Source: Valencia hispanica (lineage: Eukaryota > Chordata > Actinopteri > Cyprinodontiformes > Valenciidae). From it: a stretch of DNA of 64,000 bases. Each line of letters starts with the position of its first letter. The stretch's first letter is position 1. The DNA lies in NCBI GenBank assembly GCA_963556495.2, contig OY747711.1:39304914-39368913 (forward strand), written 5' to 3'. The translations under genes were made by a program, and so were the position numbers. This document shows positions 1 through 11,506 of this stretch, piece by piece. The notes under the pieces were generated by a model. That model was not told where the DNA came from, did not search any database, and saw only the letters and a list, made by a program, of their open reading frames with translations.

Positions 1-1
1 G

Positions 2-1327
2 CTTGAATCAGAATCAAATAGGATTAAAATTGAAAATCTGAAAGAGGAACTTCTAAAACACCGTAAGCTTGCTGAAGAAGCTAGAGTAGAGATTAAACAA
101 AATCTTAAAAATGAAGAAAGCACAATTAAACGAATACAACTGAAAGATGAGGAGAACATGAGTCTAAGAAGGGAAATTAAATTACTGAACAAGGTTTTAA
201 AGGACTTTGAGAAGAATAAGAAAAAACAAGAGGTGGTGCACAGAAAACTCAAGGAGGCAACTGAAAAGGCTTGTACAGAGAATGCAAACATGGAGAACGA
301 AAATAAAGCTCTGACTGAATCCTCAGAGAAACTTGAAAAACAGATAGCTGACATACAAACGGAGCTGGGCAAGATCCAGGTGGAAAATGAGTTTCTAAAG
401 AATCAAATGGAGCTGTCCAAAATTAAGTTGAATGATACAAAAACGGAAAAAAAACAAATTAAGATAACAGCTGAAAAAGAGAAAAACCAGGCAAAAGAGG
501 AATTTAACAAACTATTGAAAGAGACAGAGGGCACCATGACAGAAAATAAAAGGCTCAAAGAAGCATCTCACCGTTATGTGAGAAAGATTAGCCACCAGAC
601 AGACCTAATTCGCACCCAGGAGAGTAAGAATACAGAACTATCTAAGGAAAATATGAGACTCATTGGGGATGTGAAAAAACTTCAGGGTATAATTGAAGAA
701 CAATCTAAGGAACTTGCCAAAATCAATGGGGATGCGAAAAAATTTCAGATGGTAAAAGAAACTTATGGCAAGGTCGAAACATTACTGCAAAATGATGGTA
801 AAGATCATATGGTCTTGCCAGGGGAGAAGAGTGAGATGGATTATGTTACCACACTTCTCACTGACAACAAGAAATTAGTCGTAAAACTGAAAGAAAAACA
901 GACAGAAATTGAGAAACTCCAGTTTGAAGTAGAGAAAGTTGCGGAACTCCAGCATGAAAATGAGAAACTCCAGGGCAAGCTGGCCAGACGGCCAGATGAT
1001 GTAGTACTAAAACTGCATGAGAGTCAGTGCAAAATTAGAGATCTCAAGACAAAGATACAGTGCCTAACGGCAGAAAATATTGCTTACATGTCTGCATTGA
1101 AAAGGCAAGAAAATGAACTCAAGATGAAAGATGAGCTGAGCAAACTTCCACAGAGACATCAGTTACCTCCTGTCTTTCCTTTGCCAAAAATTGTCAAAAC
1201 AAACTGTGAGGACAAACCAAAAGAGAGCCTAGAGGATTGGCAGGAACCAAACCCCATGCTGAAAAAAACTAACATTGTTTATCTTACTCCCATCACACCG
1301 AAGCCGAAAAAAAGGGCATCTCAGTAA
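2..1327 (+). CDS. Coiled-coil protein, CFAP58-like, 5' end outside window
   Basis: The frame is open from base 2, so the ATG at 158 is internal and the true start lies upstream. More than 400 residues are Lys/Glu-rich heptad coiled coil. A basic Pro/Lys tail follows and ends in KPKKRASQ before the stop at 1325-1327. The segment EKLQGKLARRPDDVV, about residue 268 counted from the ATG at 158, together with the helix after it, resembles the C-terminal region of CFAP58 (CCDC147), a cilia and flagella coiled-coil protein. That is a resemblance from memory, not an alignment. No intron interrupts at least 1.3 kb, so this is either a large last exon or an intronless retrocopy. An ATTAAA lies near 1484 as a possible polyadenylation signal. 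It could also be another ciliary coiled-coil protein. Confidence 0.6.
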   Translation, partial: LESESNRIKIENLKEELLKHRKLAEEARVEIKQNLKNEESTIKRIQLKDEENMSLRREIKLLNKVLKDFEKNKKKQEVVHRKLKEATEKACTENANMENENKALTESSEKLEKQIADIQTELGKIQVENEFLKNQMELSKIKLNDTKTEKKQIKITAEKEKNQAKEEFNKLLKETEGTMTENKRLKEASHRYVRKISHQTDLIRTQESKNTELSKENMRLIGDVKKLQGIIEEQSKELAKINGDAKKFQMVKETYGKVETLLQNDGKDHMVLPGEKSEMDYVTTLLTDNKKLVVKLKEKQTEIEKLQFEVEKVAELQHENEKLQGKLARRPDDVVLKLHESQCKIRDLKTKIQCLTAENIAYMSALKRQENELKMKDELSKLPQRHQLPPVFPLPKIVKTNCEDKPKESLEDWQEPNPMLKKTNIVYLTPITPKPKKRASQ

Positions 1328-1569
1328 GTTAGAATACAATTGAAAACTTTCTCTCCTCCATGAATTTAGTTGAAAAAAGTTCAACACAGTTTTTTTTTTT
1401 TATATAGAAATGTTGAACAGCGAAAATGGTTGCCCTCAGCACTTTTTATACAGCCAAACTGAACACAAATGTTTTTTTACAGAGATTAAAATATTGACAT
1501 AAAACTATTAGAGGCAGATAAAAAACTTAATAGACAAACAAAACGAATCAATTTAATATTGATATGTAA
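1328..1569 (+). other. Probable 3' UTR and AT-rich sequence
   Basis: AT-rich sequence after the coiled-coil stop codon, with a T run near 1391 and ATTAAA near 1484. Nothing else is recognised. Confidence 0.35.
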
Positions 1570-1660
1570 TCTGCATGGGTTCTCTCCGGGCACTCCGGCT
1601 TCTTCCCAGTCTAAAAAAGCACTGTTAAAGTAATTGGTCTCTGCAAATCAGTCTTAGAAG
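1570..1660 (+). repeat. Fragment of tRNA-derived SINE body
   Basis: The segment with GGGTTCTCTCCGGGCACTCC and the following CTTCTTCCCAGTC matches the middle of the same SINE body found nearly complete at 49796-50143, which reads GGGCTCCCTCCAAGTACC then TTTCTCCCACAGTCC. The tRNA-like head and the tail are missing. Confidence 0.55.
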
Positions 1661-1717
1661 TAAGGGTTCTAAACCACATAATTACTGTCTATGAGGAGTC
1701 ATGGGATGGATATCTTT

Positions 1718-2250
1718 AAAGCAAGTAAAAATCTAAAACAAACAGGGGGTCCTGAGGCAAAAGATTGGAAAACAGCACTTTACCTTAATAGCGCCTTTCA
1801 CAGTAGCAGTAGTAGTAGTAGGGAAGGAACTAAGCACGGCTGTTGGGGATTGTTCAGGTCGGACTCTAGATACCAGTCAGTCGATTTTGACTGGGCTTCA
1901 GTCCCGAAAGTTTACAGTCTACCCCCGGATGTTTTCATATATGTTAAAACAAGTAAAAATCTAAAACAGAGGGTCTTGAGGCCAAAGATTAGAAAACAGC
2001 ACTTTACCATAATAGCGCCTTTCACAGTAGCTAAAAATAGATTGTGACTTAAAGTCACAATGTATTCTGTGAAGTAGCCCTGGACAAACAAGTGCACATT
2101 TTGCATGGGTGCCTATGGGACTGAGTCGCTCAGATCGTCAAAAAGTTGTTTTATATCGGCTCCTAAAGATGTTCAAACGGAAAGGAACTAAGCACTCAGT
2201 CAGCCAGCCGATTTTGCCGGGGCTTCAGCCCCGAATGTTTTCAGTCTGTT
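1718..2250 (+). repeat. Imperfect direct duplication
   Basis: About 85 bp at 1720-1806 (from GCAAGTAAAAATCTAAAAC to CCTTTCACAGTAG) recurs at 1948-2032. A second block at 1825-1920 (AAGGAACTAAGCAC to CAGTCT) recurs at 2182-2249. The two copies lie in the same order, but the second carries about 130 extra bases. This is probably a tandem duplication of a non-coding repeat. The short reading frames across it have no recognisable product. Confidence 0.6.
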
Positions 2251-2515
2251 TCACTCACCAGCCACAGGCACACCGCTCCCTCAATCGCACACAACGGGCC
2301 AGCTGTGCTCTACTATGATCAGCTGTCTTGACTCGGTGTCAGGTTACAGTCAGTTATGGTCAAAAATAAGGAGCGTGTTAAGGCTTTGCCATATCATGGC
2401 TTGCCATAGTCAGTATGTCGCTACTGTGGGCACACGGTCCCTCCCCTCTCCTAACCAGGCCGCTTTGAACAAATGCATGCGCATAGCGCCAAACCAGAAG
2501 ATATTTTTTAATTAG

Positions 2516-3029
2516 CAACATTTCTAAGACTAACCAAAATTAATGGATCATAGAAAAAAAACAAAAAAAAACTGCTGCAACTCCTGAGCTTTTTCTAGAG
2601 AGGCCACAGGTAAGAATTTATCTTTGTAAAATGAAGTGATTCACAAACGCAGACTTTGGCTTATGCGTAATTTTCTTTAGCTGTCCTGTTGGTAGCAAAC
2701 TAATTATCCTTAGTAAGCACATTGACTGAGAAAATTCATGAAAAAAAAAATAATAATAATAATAAAAAAGCAACAAAATAACTTTTTAATTACAGAGCAG
2801 TCCACAAAAGAAAAAACATAATCGCAAGCTTGATGTAGGAAACACTAAAATAGTATGGGATCAGAAAGATATCAGCTTGAAATGAAACTGAAAATAAATA
2901 TTGGTATTGAAAAATGTTATTGAAACTGAAAATCTTAATTTTGAATCTGAAATACATGTAGAGAAAAAGAAATTCAAAATGATTTTTTTTTCTATGAAAC
3001 TCATGTATATGCATTGAAACAAATAACTC
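2516..3029. other. AT-rich non-coding stretch
   Basis: A-rich tracts, including AATAATAATAATAA near 2750. No coding signal or known repeat is recognised. Confidence 0.4.
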
Positions 3030-4716
3030 ACAATCAAGTTTTTAAACTTTCTTTTATTTTTTACAATGCCAATTTTTTTTACAATACCAATTTTTTTTAC
3101 AATGCCAATCCTTTTTCACAATGCCAATCTTTTTTTCAATACCATCATTTTTTTCAGCTTAATTCAGGTAATACTGTTTTGACACTTGTGTGTGCACGCG
3201 CATGAGGGGCGTCCCGATTTATGCTAGTCTTTCTCTAGTCTTTTGAATCAAACATGTACATCCATCTTGTCAAAGAATGCTACAACATTCACTCATAAAG
3301 GTATAATGCTGAGCATAATGGAAGGAATTTTGCGGGAAGCTAAAATAGCCTAGGTGTAGTATTTTAAATAGTGTCCCAACAAGATTCAGTGTTTATAAAA
3401 TCTTATGTCTGAAACGAAACTGTTAACCCAAGTGTTTAGATGTGAGCTGATGATCTTTGTGGTCGAAGTTCTTCAATAAAAGACATGAGAGAGATTCCTT
3501 CAGATATTTGGAGGTTTTAATACAAACTTGGTTGATCAAGCAAGGAGGTACAGTGTCAACAAAGAATGTGCAATACTGACCTGCCTTCCAAAACAAAACA
3601 CAGAATTATATAAGTTCAGTAATCCTGACTCCTATCAACATGACATCAGACAACATTTCTTCAGTATGAGAACATTAGACTCGCAGTCTGGTCCTTGATA
3701 GTGGAAGCGCAATCAAAGTATGTCAGGACGTCCTTAGATGTAAAAGAGAGTTGCTATGCCAACCCAGGATGTAAGAGCCTTAATCAGTAGAACTTGTCCT
3801 GACCCAAATTCATAGTGTCAAATAATCAAATTGGTCACCATATCACAAGGAGCTGGCACACAGTAACTATCAGTACATTAAATACACAGAACAGATCGTT
3901 CTTAATAATTAATTTCCAAGACATCTTTAAGAGTCTTTTCTAAATCTTTTCAAAGTCTCTAGGCGTACAGAAAGCATAATGTGGTTTGTGGAATAATAAT
4001 AATAATAATAAAGATATAAAAGGTTTCTTCTCAGTTTGCCATGGCAGTTGGCGTTCATTACCGCCACTTTCTGGTTTAGAGTGTGTGTCACAATTACGTT
4101 TTGCAATCTAATACAAAAACGAGTTGTCGGTGTTGTTAGCTTTGCTTACACCAGTCTTAATTGATTTGTTAACGTTTTCGACATGTATTTTTATTAGAAC
4201 TGTGGATCAGAAATAAATACAGTAATTTAATATGGTATATATAGTGTGTATAAACATACATCCCTTCTTACCATACTGTCTTGAGGAGAGACTCCAAAAA
4301 AGACAGGCTACAGAAGCATTAAACTTTATCACAAGACTTCTAGCCTACTGGTCATTAGAAGAAACTGAGAAGAAACTGTGTATGTCTTTTTTTTCTTCCA
4401 CAAACCACATTAGTAGCAATGGAAGTGTTGATCCTGCTGTCTCGCCTCGGACAGTCGGGAGTTTCCCTCCTTTCTCGTTCACGTAATGTGTGCAAACCAG
4501 CATGCAAACCATGTAAACATATGGGGGGCTGAAGCCCCGCCCCTCATGCGTGTGCACACACGTCAAAACAGTATCACCTGAATCAAGCTGAAAAAAATGA
4601 CGGCATTAAAAAAACTATTGGTATTGAAAAAAGATGGACATTGTAAAAAAAAAAATTGCATTGAAAAAAAAAGGAAAGTTTAAAAACTTGATTGTAAGCA
4701 ATGTTGTCAATAAAAC
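3030..4716. repeat. Inverted pair of a repeat, arms 3030-3210 and 4535-4710
   Basis: The left arm has poly-T units spaced by ACAATGCCAAT or ACAATACCAAT and ends near CATGAGGGGCG. The right arm at 4535-4710 is its reverse complement. A second inverted match lies further in: AATGTGGTTTGTGGAA near 3978-3993 pairs with TTCCACAAACCACATT near 4395-4410. The left copy holds about 770 bp of unrelated sequence (3211-3977) where the right has about 140 bp. This suggests two head-to-head copies of one repeat family, the left one altered by insertion. No gene is seen in 3211-4300. Confidence 0.6.
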
Positions 4717-4733
4717 TTTATTTATTTTGTTCT

Positions 4734-4738
<5 letters not shown>

Positions 4739-4819
<81 letters not shown>
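4739..4819. repeat. (AT)n microsatellite
   Basis: An uninterrupted TA dinucleotide run of about 80 bp just outside the inverted repeat pair. Confidence 0.95.
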
Positions 4820-4822
<3 letters not shown>

Positions 4823-5047
4823 GCTCTGATCATTTCTTTAAATCATGTTCCTGTTCATCCTGCAGATGATATTCCCCATGCTAGAACTGCTGCTTTAGAC
4901 AGGAAAGCTGAATGCTTCCAATATTGTTGAACTTGTTAATTTGGTTTTATTGTCAGCCTGTTTGTATTACATTGCTGTATTACCATATGAGCAACTTGTT
5001 TTCTGTTGGTTTGTTGCACACTTTGATTTGATTTAATAATTTTGTAG

Positions 5048-5391
5048 AAGGAAGCAAAGATGAGCTACAGACAGAGAAGGAGCCAGCAGCAGCAGAGCTG
5101 TTCCAATTAAACATGGAATTTGGTCACAGTTGTTTAAGTAGAATTTTGTTTTGCTGGAGATTGCTAACCAAGTAAACACTTTTGTAACACTCTTGATGCA
5201 TCATGACTTGATGTAGCACAGTTATTTGCATAAGGATATTTAGTTTGTGTTTTGTATTATTAGTTTAAAATAATCATACTTTGCACAATTAATTCTGATG
5301 TCATGATTTTGTAGAGGGTAGCGATGACCTAAAGAGAGGAGCTATAGCTTCAGCTCCAGCAGAAACAGCAGCATCACCATTAGGCATTTGA
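5048..5391 (+). other. Two similar candidate exons, low support
   Basis: Two segments follow acceptor-like ATTTTGTAG. The one from 5048 can read GSKDELQTEKEPAAAEL and the one from 5315 reads GSDDLKRGAIASAPAETAA, with a stop at 5389-5391. The parallel layout suggests a duplicated small exon, but length, splice sites and product are all weak evidence. It may equally be non-coding. Confidence 0.2.
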
Positions 5392-5399
5392 ACTGGTAA

Positions 5400-6429
5400 T
5401 TAAATATTCTAACATTGTGTTATAAATAATTAATAAGAAAAGGTCCTTTAATTCTAGCTATCATAATACCTATTAAAATATACATAGAAGCAAAATCAAA
5501 ACAGGTCAAAAACAGCGCATCATTGAAGACATTATAAATTAAATAAGTAAAGCTTCGCTTTACCTAATTGGCTCGTATACCGTTTTGGCATTATTGACAG
5601 AGCAAAACAGATTATCCAAGACTGTAACAATAATGAGAGAAGACCAAGTGTTCAGAGGGAGAAGAGGAGAGACAACAGCTAGAGATAAAGACAGAGAGAG
5701 ACAGCAATAGGTGAATAGTGTATGAATGATAATAAGTCCATTTTGTTTGTGACCAATCTAATTCTAAATAATAAAAAATTGGGGAGTTCACTGGTGGAAG
5801 GAGAGATGTGGAAAAAACAAAGACAAATGTGAAAAAGGAAGGGACATTCAAGTAAATAAGAGAAAAGTGAGACCATCAGAAGCAAGTGAAAAAAGATTGA
5901 TCGAACTAAATTATTGTTTGGTTTTGCTGTTTTCAGATGGAATATTCCAAAACACAAAACATTGAACATTAAATTGCAATACAAATTATAATTTAGGCAC
6001 CTTACTATGTATGCAATAGTCTATAATCTATTGTAACACTTATTTATTTATTTTTTTACAAAAATATCACATCTTTTACTCCTTAAAGGTTGGAGACACC
6101 CCTGCTAGATATTCAGATCAGATGTTGGAGAAAGTTATGAAAAACAAATAAAATAATGACAAAATAAAATGCCATAATAAATGTATAAAACGCAATAATT
6201 CTTCACAACAGGGTACAAAAACACAAACTACATTGATTTTATATGTCCAATGAACCTTTTGCCACTTAGATTTTCTCACAGTGGAATTAGTAACTTTGTG
6301 GACCAGCCGCTGTCAGGCTTTGTCATGGTAACGAGTGTAACAGGTGTTTGGCAAGCGAGTCCTATATTTTTCAGTTCACACCACTTGCCACCATCTACTC
6401 CAAGACAAACATCTATTTTCATTGCAATA
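5400..6429. other. No recognisable gene
   Basis: AT-rich sequence with a purine-rich stretch at 5620-5720. No coding frame or known element is recognised before the LINE begins. Confidence 0.4.
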
Positions 6430-9328
6430 CATCGAAAAGGAGACAGAGAAAATGAAAAAAGGAGACAGAGAAAAGGAGACAGAGAAAGAGGAAGTTCAAG
6501 CCATCTGATCCATCGATCATAATGGGCAACGTAAGATCACTGGCTAACAAGATGGATGAACTCCAAGCCCTTACAAGGACTCAGCCAGAGTACCGTGAAT
6601 GCAGTGTTATGTGTTTTACTAAGATGTGGCTGCTGGATCACATCCCCGACTCCAACGTCTGTCTGCCAGGCTTCCTGACTGTACGAGCAGACAGAGATCT
6701 GAAGACGTGCAGAAAAAGAAAAGGTGGTGGAGTAGCAGTGCTTGTCAACAACAGATGGTGTCATCCAGGACATGTTACTGTGAAGTGTCGTCTCTGCAGC
6801 CCAGATGTCGAACTCTTGGCAGTGAGTTTTCATCCATATTATTTACCAAGAGAGTTCACCAGTGTTATTTTGGCAGTTGTTTACATTCCACCTTCAGCCG
6901 TTGCCGACACTGCATGTGATGTCATCAGTTCCGTTGTTGCTAAGCTACAGACACAGCACCCCAATGCATTTGTGGTAATATCTGGTGATTTTAATCATGC
7001 CTCGCTCTCTACTACACTTCCAACATTTCAACAGTTTGTCAGCTGCTCTACAAGAGAAAACAGGACCTTGGATTTGTTTTATGCAAATGTAAAGGATTCA
7101 TACATGTCCAACCCAAGACCTCCTCTGGGACAATCAGATCACAATCTTGTTTTTCTCTGTTCAGAATATAAACCACTTGTTCAGAAGCAACCTGTGACAA
7201 AACGAACTGTGAGAAAATGGTCACAGGAAGCTAAAGAAGCACTGCAGGGTTGTTTTGCAACCACAGACTGGATGACTCTTTGCCAAGCACATGGAGAGGA
7301 CATCAATGCCATGACTGAGTGTGTGACTGACTATATAAACTTCTGTGTGGACAACATCATCCCCACCAGAACAGTGAGATGCTTCCCTAATAATAAACCC
7401 TGGATCACCAGTGACCTGAAGGAACTGCTAAACAAGAAAAAAAGAGCCTTCAGGGAGGGAGACAGGGAATTACTGAGGAGTATACAGAAGCAACTTAAGG
7501 TCAAGGTCAGAGACAGCAAGGAGGCATATAGGAAGAAGCTGGAGAACAAACTACAGAGGAACAATATCAGAGTTGTCTGGTCAGGAATGAGAAAGATCAC
7601 AGGTTTTAAGGACAGGAAGGATTGGATAGATGGAAGTCTGGACAGAGCCAATGAACTGAACATATTCTTCAACAGGTTCAGTTCAGGAACTAGCTCAGCA
7701 TCCCCCTCTCCTTTTGCCAGCCAAACAGATATCCCACTCTCCTCTGATCAACAGCTTTCCTTTAACACCTTGGATGTGTTATCCTTCACCTCAGCCATTG
7801 ACTCTTCTAATTCCACAAGTTTGACTTCAACCAAGTCAGGAAATGCTGCTACCCCCTTTGCCTCCCCCTCCCACTTGTCTGTCTCCAAAAGTCAGGTGAA
7901 GAGCCAGCTGGAGAAACTGAACCGGAACAAGGCTGCAGGTCCAGATGGTGTCAGCCCCAGAGTCCTGAAGGCCTGTGCTGAGCAGCTCTGTGGGATTCTG
8001 CAGCACCTCTTCAACCTTAGCCTAACTCAGGAGAATGTCCCAGTGTTGTGGAAGACATCATGCCTTGTTCCAGTACCCAAAAGAATTCACCCATCAGTCA
8101 TCAATGACTATAGACCTGACATCCCACATCATGAAGGTCCTGGAGAGACTGAGTAAGCAAACAAGAACGTATCAGGACCCACTGCAGTTTGCTTATCTCT
8201 GTGGAGTTGGAGTTGAAGATGCCATCATCCACCTACTTCAACCAGCCCACTGTCATCTGGACAAATCAGGCAGTACTTAGAGGATCATGTTCTTTGATTT
8301 CTCCAGTGCATTTAACACAATTCAGCCTGATTTGCTTTGTCAGAAACTCCTGAAGACACAGGTGGAGCCCTCGACAATCGCCTGGATCAATGACTACCTG
8401 ACCAACAGACCACAATTTGTGAGACTGAAGAATTGTGTGTCAAACCAGGTGGTCAGCAGCACAGGAGCACCACAAGGGACGGTACTCTCACCATTCCTTT
8501 TCACTCTGTACACCTCAGACTTCCAGTACAAATCAGAGACCTGTCATCTGCAGAAATACTCAGATGACTCTGCAATTGTCAGGTGTATCAGAGATGGACA
8601 AGAAGCTGAATACAGAGAGCTGGTGGACCGCTTTGTGACATGGTGTGGAAACAATCGTCTCACCTTGAATGTGAACAAAACAAAGGAGATGATTGTAGAT
8701 TTCAGAAGAAACAGCGATAAGTCAAAAACTGTTTCCATCATGGGAGAAGAAGTGGAGGTGGTTGAGGAGTATAAATACCTCGGAGTTCACCTTGACAACA
8801 GACTAGACTGGAGGCGCAACAGTGAAACCGTCTACAAGAAAAGACAGAGCAGACTGTACTTCTTGCGGAAGCTTAGGTCCTTCAAGGTTTGCAGCGAGAT
8901 GCTGCAGATCTTCTACAAGTCTGTTGTGGAGAGTGTAATCTCTTCAGCTGTCATCTGTTGGGGTAGCAGCATCAGAGCCAGGGATTTAAATAGGCTAAAC
9001 AACCTGATAAAGAAGGCTGGTTCTGTTCTTGGGACAACTGTGGAAAATCTGGATATGATAATGCAAAGAAGGATTCTTCATAAAATCAAAACAATTATGG
9101 ACAACCCTGAGCATCCTCTTCACGAGACAGTCATACAACAACAGAGCGTCTTCAGTCGGAGGCTTCTTCAGTTTCGCTGCAATACAGACCGCTACAGGAA
9201 ATCCTTCCTGCCCACAGCCATCATCATCTACAACAACTCCTTAAAGAATTAATCATATGAGCTACAACAACACTTAATTTCCCTCTGGGATCCATAAAGT
9301 ATTTTTGAATTTGAATTGAATTTGAATC
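6430..9328 (+). mobile_element. L2-type LINE, copy 1, decayed
   Basis: Non-LTR retrotransposon with an apurinic-type endonuclease domain, then a reverse transcriptase, then a short 3' UTR ending in a GAATTTGAATTGAATTTGAA tail near 9308-9328. This layout and tail fit the vertebrate L2/Jockey group. The left end is uncertain: a short GGAGACAGAGAAA tandem at 6437-6490 just before the reading frame may be an expanded piece of the 5' part. A second copy on the minus strand lies at 24164-25952 and is very similar. No target-site duplication was found for this copy. Confidence 0.8.
6522..9252 (+). pseudogene. L2 LINE endonuclease-reverse transcriptase, broken
   Basis: The first frame, 6522-8156, carries the endonuclease: NVRSLANKMDEL, FTKMWL near residue 34, SGDFNH near residue 153 and QSDHN near residue 205. 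The reverse transcriptase begins with KLNRNKAAGPDGVSPRVLK. Near 8114 an 8 bp deletion relative to copy 2 shifts the frame. A 15 bp in-frame deletion follows near 8150, and a TAG stop sits at 8278-8280. The frame then runs 8287-9252 with DFSSAFNTIQP, GAPQGTVLSPFLFTLY, the catalytic YSDD (YADD-box equivalent) near 8556 and the C-terminal region. The usual endonuclease Glu of the ETWL motif is Lys here. Frameshift, stop and lost catalytic residue all point to an inactive copy. Confidence 0.85.
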
Positions 9329-9511
9329 TCTGCACCTTTTCAATAACCTCTCGTAATGACACATTTTTACTTTGACAATGACATTCGAGTCAGCGCTTCA
9401 GTTCTGTCAATTGATCATTAGCAATGTCAATATGGGCTAAATATATAACGTCATGAAGTTTGCAGATAATTTCGCAGTTCAACTTCATAAATCAAATTTA
9501 GCAAACTTCAT

Positions 9512-10291
9512 AAATCAAGTTCTGCAATCTTGTAGAAAATTTCTGCCCAAAATGTTCAAGTTTGCAAATGTGCAGAAAGAGGTTTGCATGGTTGTAAATA
9601 AAGGTTTGCATTTGAAAGAATAATATAAGTTCATTTGCAAACATCCTGTGTTGAGATGCACAGCATAAAACTGCGTGAGAGACTTTGAAGTTGTAGTTGT
9701 GAATTTTGGCACGGTCTTTACACACTTCTCTGATTGGATGATGACAGATAACACTGTCCAATCAGAGAGCAGGCCACTTTCTGTCTCAAGACTCTTAAAG
9801 GGAGTAGAAATTCAACATGGATGACGTCAGCACCTCTGCGAATCAGGTGAGCTATTATTTGATAAATCAAATGTAGCCGTTTTATTGTCACCTACGTGAA
9901 ACATTAAATATGACATGTATTCCCACACCATCCTAAATAATTGCCCACCTGATTCACAGATGTATTCGTGTTGTCGTCCATACTCCCCTTTAAGAGTCTG
10001 GAGCGCTGTGGAAAGACAGGAAGTGGCCTACTCTCTGATTGGACAGTGTGATCTGTCATCATCCAATCAGAGAAGTGTGTAAAGACCGTGCCAAAGTTCG
10101 CAACCGCAACTTCAGAGTCTCTCATGCAGTTTAATGCTGCGCAACTCAAAACAGGATGTTTGCAAAATAACCTATATTATTCTTTCAAATGCAAACCTCT
10201 ATTTACAACTATGCAAACATCTTTCATGCACATTTGAAAACTTGAAATTTTTGGGCAGATATTTTCTACGAGATTGCAAAACTTGATTTTT
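9512..10291. mobile_element. Fold-back DNA element with about 345 bp arms
   Basis: The left arm at 9512-9850 and right arm at 9942-10291 are imperfect reverse complements around a 90 bp loop. The outer ends pair AAATCAAGTTCTGCAATC with GATTGCAAAACTTGATTT. Both arms contain GCACGGTCTTTACACAC or its complement and a TCTGATTGGA segment. Each arm also carries a short first-exon-like frame running toward the centre. No clear target-site duplication was found. It looks like a non-autonomous derivative made of two 5' ends joined head to head. Confidence 0.75.
9817..9846 (+). other. First-exon-like frame in left fold-back arm
   Basis: ATG at 9817 reads MDDVSTSANQ and meets a consensus-like donor GTGAGC. 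The mirrored arm at 9952-9981, minus strand, reads MDDNTNTSVNQ and meets GTGGGC. The pair suggests the 5' coding exon of the parent transposon, kept twice. The function is unknown. Confidence 0.4.
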
Positions 10292-10499
10292 GGGAGAGGT
10301 TGTGTGTGAGTGACCAAGGTCATCTCCTCCATGTGTCTTGTGAGGCAGCGGAAGGAATGGAGCGGCACATTAACAGGCACATTTTAATGGAAAAGTAGGC
10401 CTGCTGAAATTTAGCACCGACAAATATTATTTTTTCCGTATCGGTAGGTACCAAAAAGTGTACCGAGTTTCGGTACCTAACCCTAAACGTGAGTGTTAA

Positions 10500-10982
10500 A
10501 GGAGCAGGGGGCAGAATGAAGAAACGAAACTCATGAGGCCGGTGCTGCAAGTAACTGTAGCCAGCCGCACGGGAGCGCACACTAACGCTTCACAAAAAAA
10601 CATACCTCTTCACAGTGACATACTTCTTTTTCTTAGTGCCACCTTTTAGTGGGCTGTGAGTCGTCCTTGGTCATTTCCCAGTTGCAGAACAGAAGAATCC
10701 ATTCTCACAATTAAATCAATGGAGGTCTGCAACCCTTTTTCTTCCTCTTTTAAAGCTGTCGAGAACGCGCCAGCCGTGTCAATTGACGTCACATCCGTAG
10801 GACAGCGTGGGAAATTCGGGCCCTGAACTGCAGCACATTTTGCAGCACACAGCCAGTTTAAGAAAATTGAACGATACGTGGGTGGGCTCATTCTTTTTGG
10901 TTTATAAAGCTTCATCACCCAACAGCATAAAGAAACTGGACATGGATGTTTATTTTATTTACAAATCCTGCCCCCTGTTCCT
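10500..10982. mobile_element. TTAA-flanked MITE, Kolobok- or piggyBac-type
   Basis: TIRs AGGAGCAGGGGGCAG at 10500-10514 and CTGCCCCCTGTTCCT at 10968-10982 differ at one base. Each is flanked by TTAA (10496-10499 and 10983-10986). Length is 483 bp with no transposase. TTAA duplication is typical of piggyBac and Kolobok. The AGG start and the THAP-bearing relative at 61044-62301 favour Kolobok, by inference. Confidence 0.75.
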
Positions 10983-11506
10983 TTAAGACTTACTGCCCAT
11001 ATGCTTAACATACACAGTACTTAATTGTAAGTAACAATTAAAAATTCTTAACTTGTTTTTGAAAACAGTCAATATTAGCAGACTATTATGTTGGTGTGAT
11101 GTGCATAGTAACACAATAAGTGAATATTTTTGGATGAATTTTTGTTTGCCATGAATAATTAAAAAATATAAATATCTGAATTGAATTAGTCACTGAAAGA
11201 CACAAATGGAAAGATCAGGGCTACAATTAAGGGTGCCAAAAAAAGAGAAAAAAATTGATTCACGTTCGAATCTCGATTCTCATTTGACAAGTTTCTGAAT
11301 CGATCAAAAATGGAAACATTTCGATTCTTCAAAATATGTTTTCCAAATATTTGTCAGGCAACGGCCGCCGTAGTATTTCTTTCCACCTAGGGGGGGGGGG
11401 AGAAATCTGACACGCTATCAACATTTTAGTTAACTAGCTTCAGTGGCAGCCTAGTGTTTCAGCATGGAGGAGGAAATACAGCCTGCCTTGTCTTAGTTGA
11501 AGGGAA

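Noticed and set aside
4634..4930. 98-residue frame
   Set aside because: Mostly an Ile-Tyr run from an (AT)n microsatellite.
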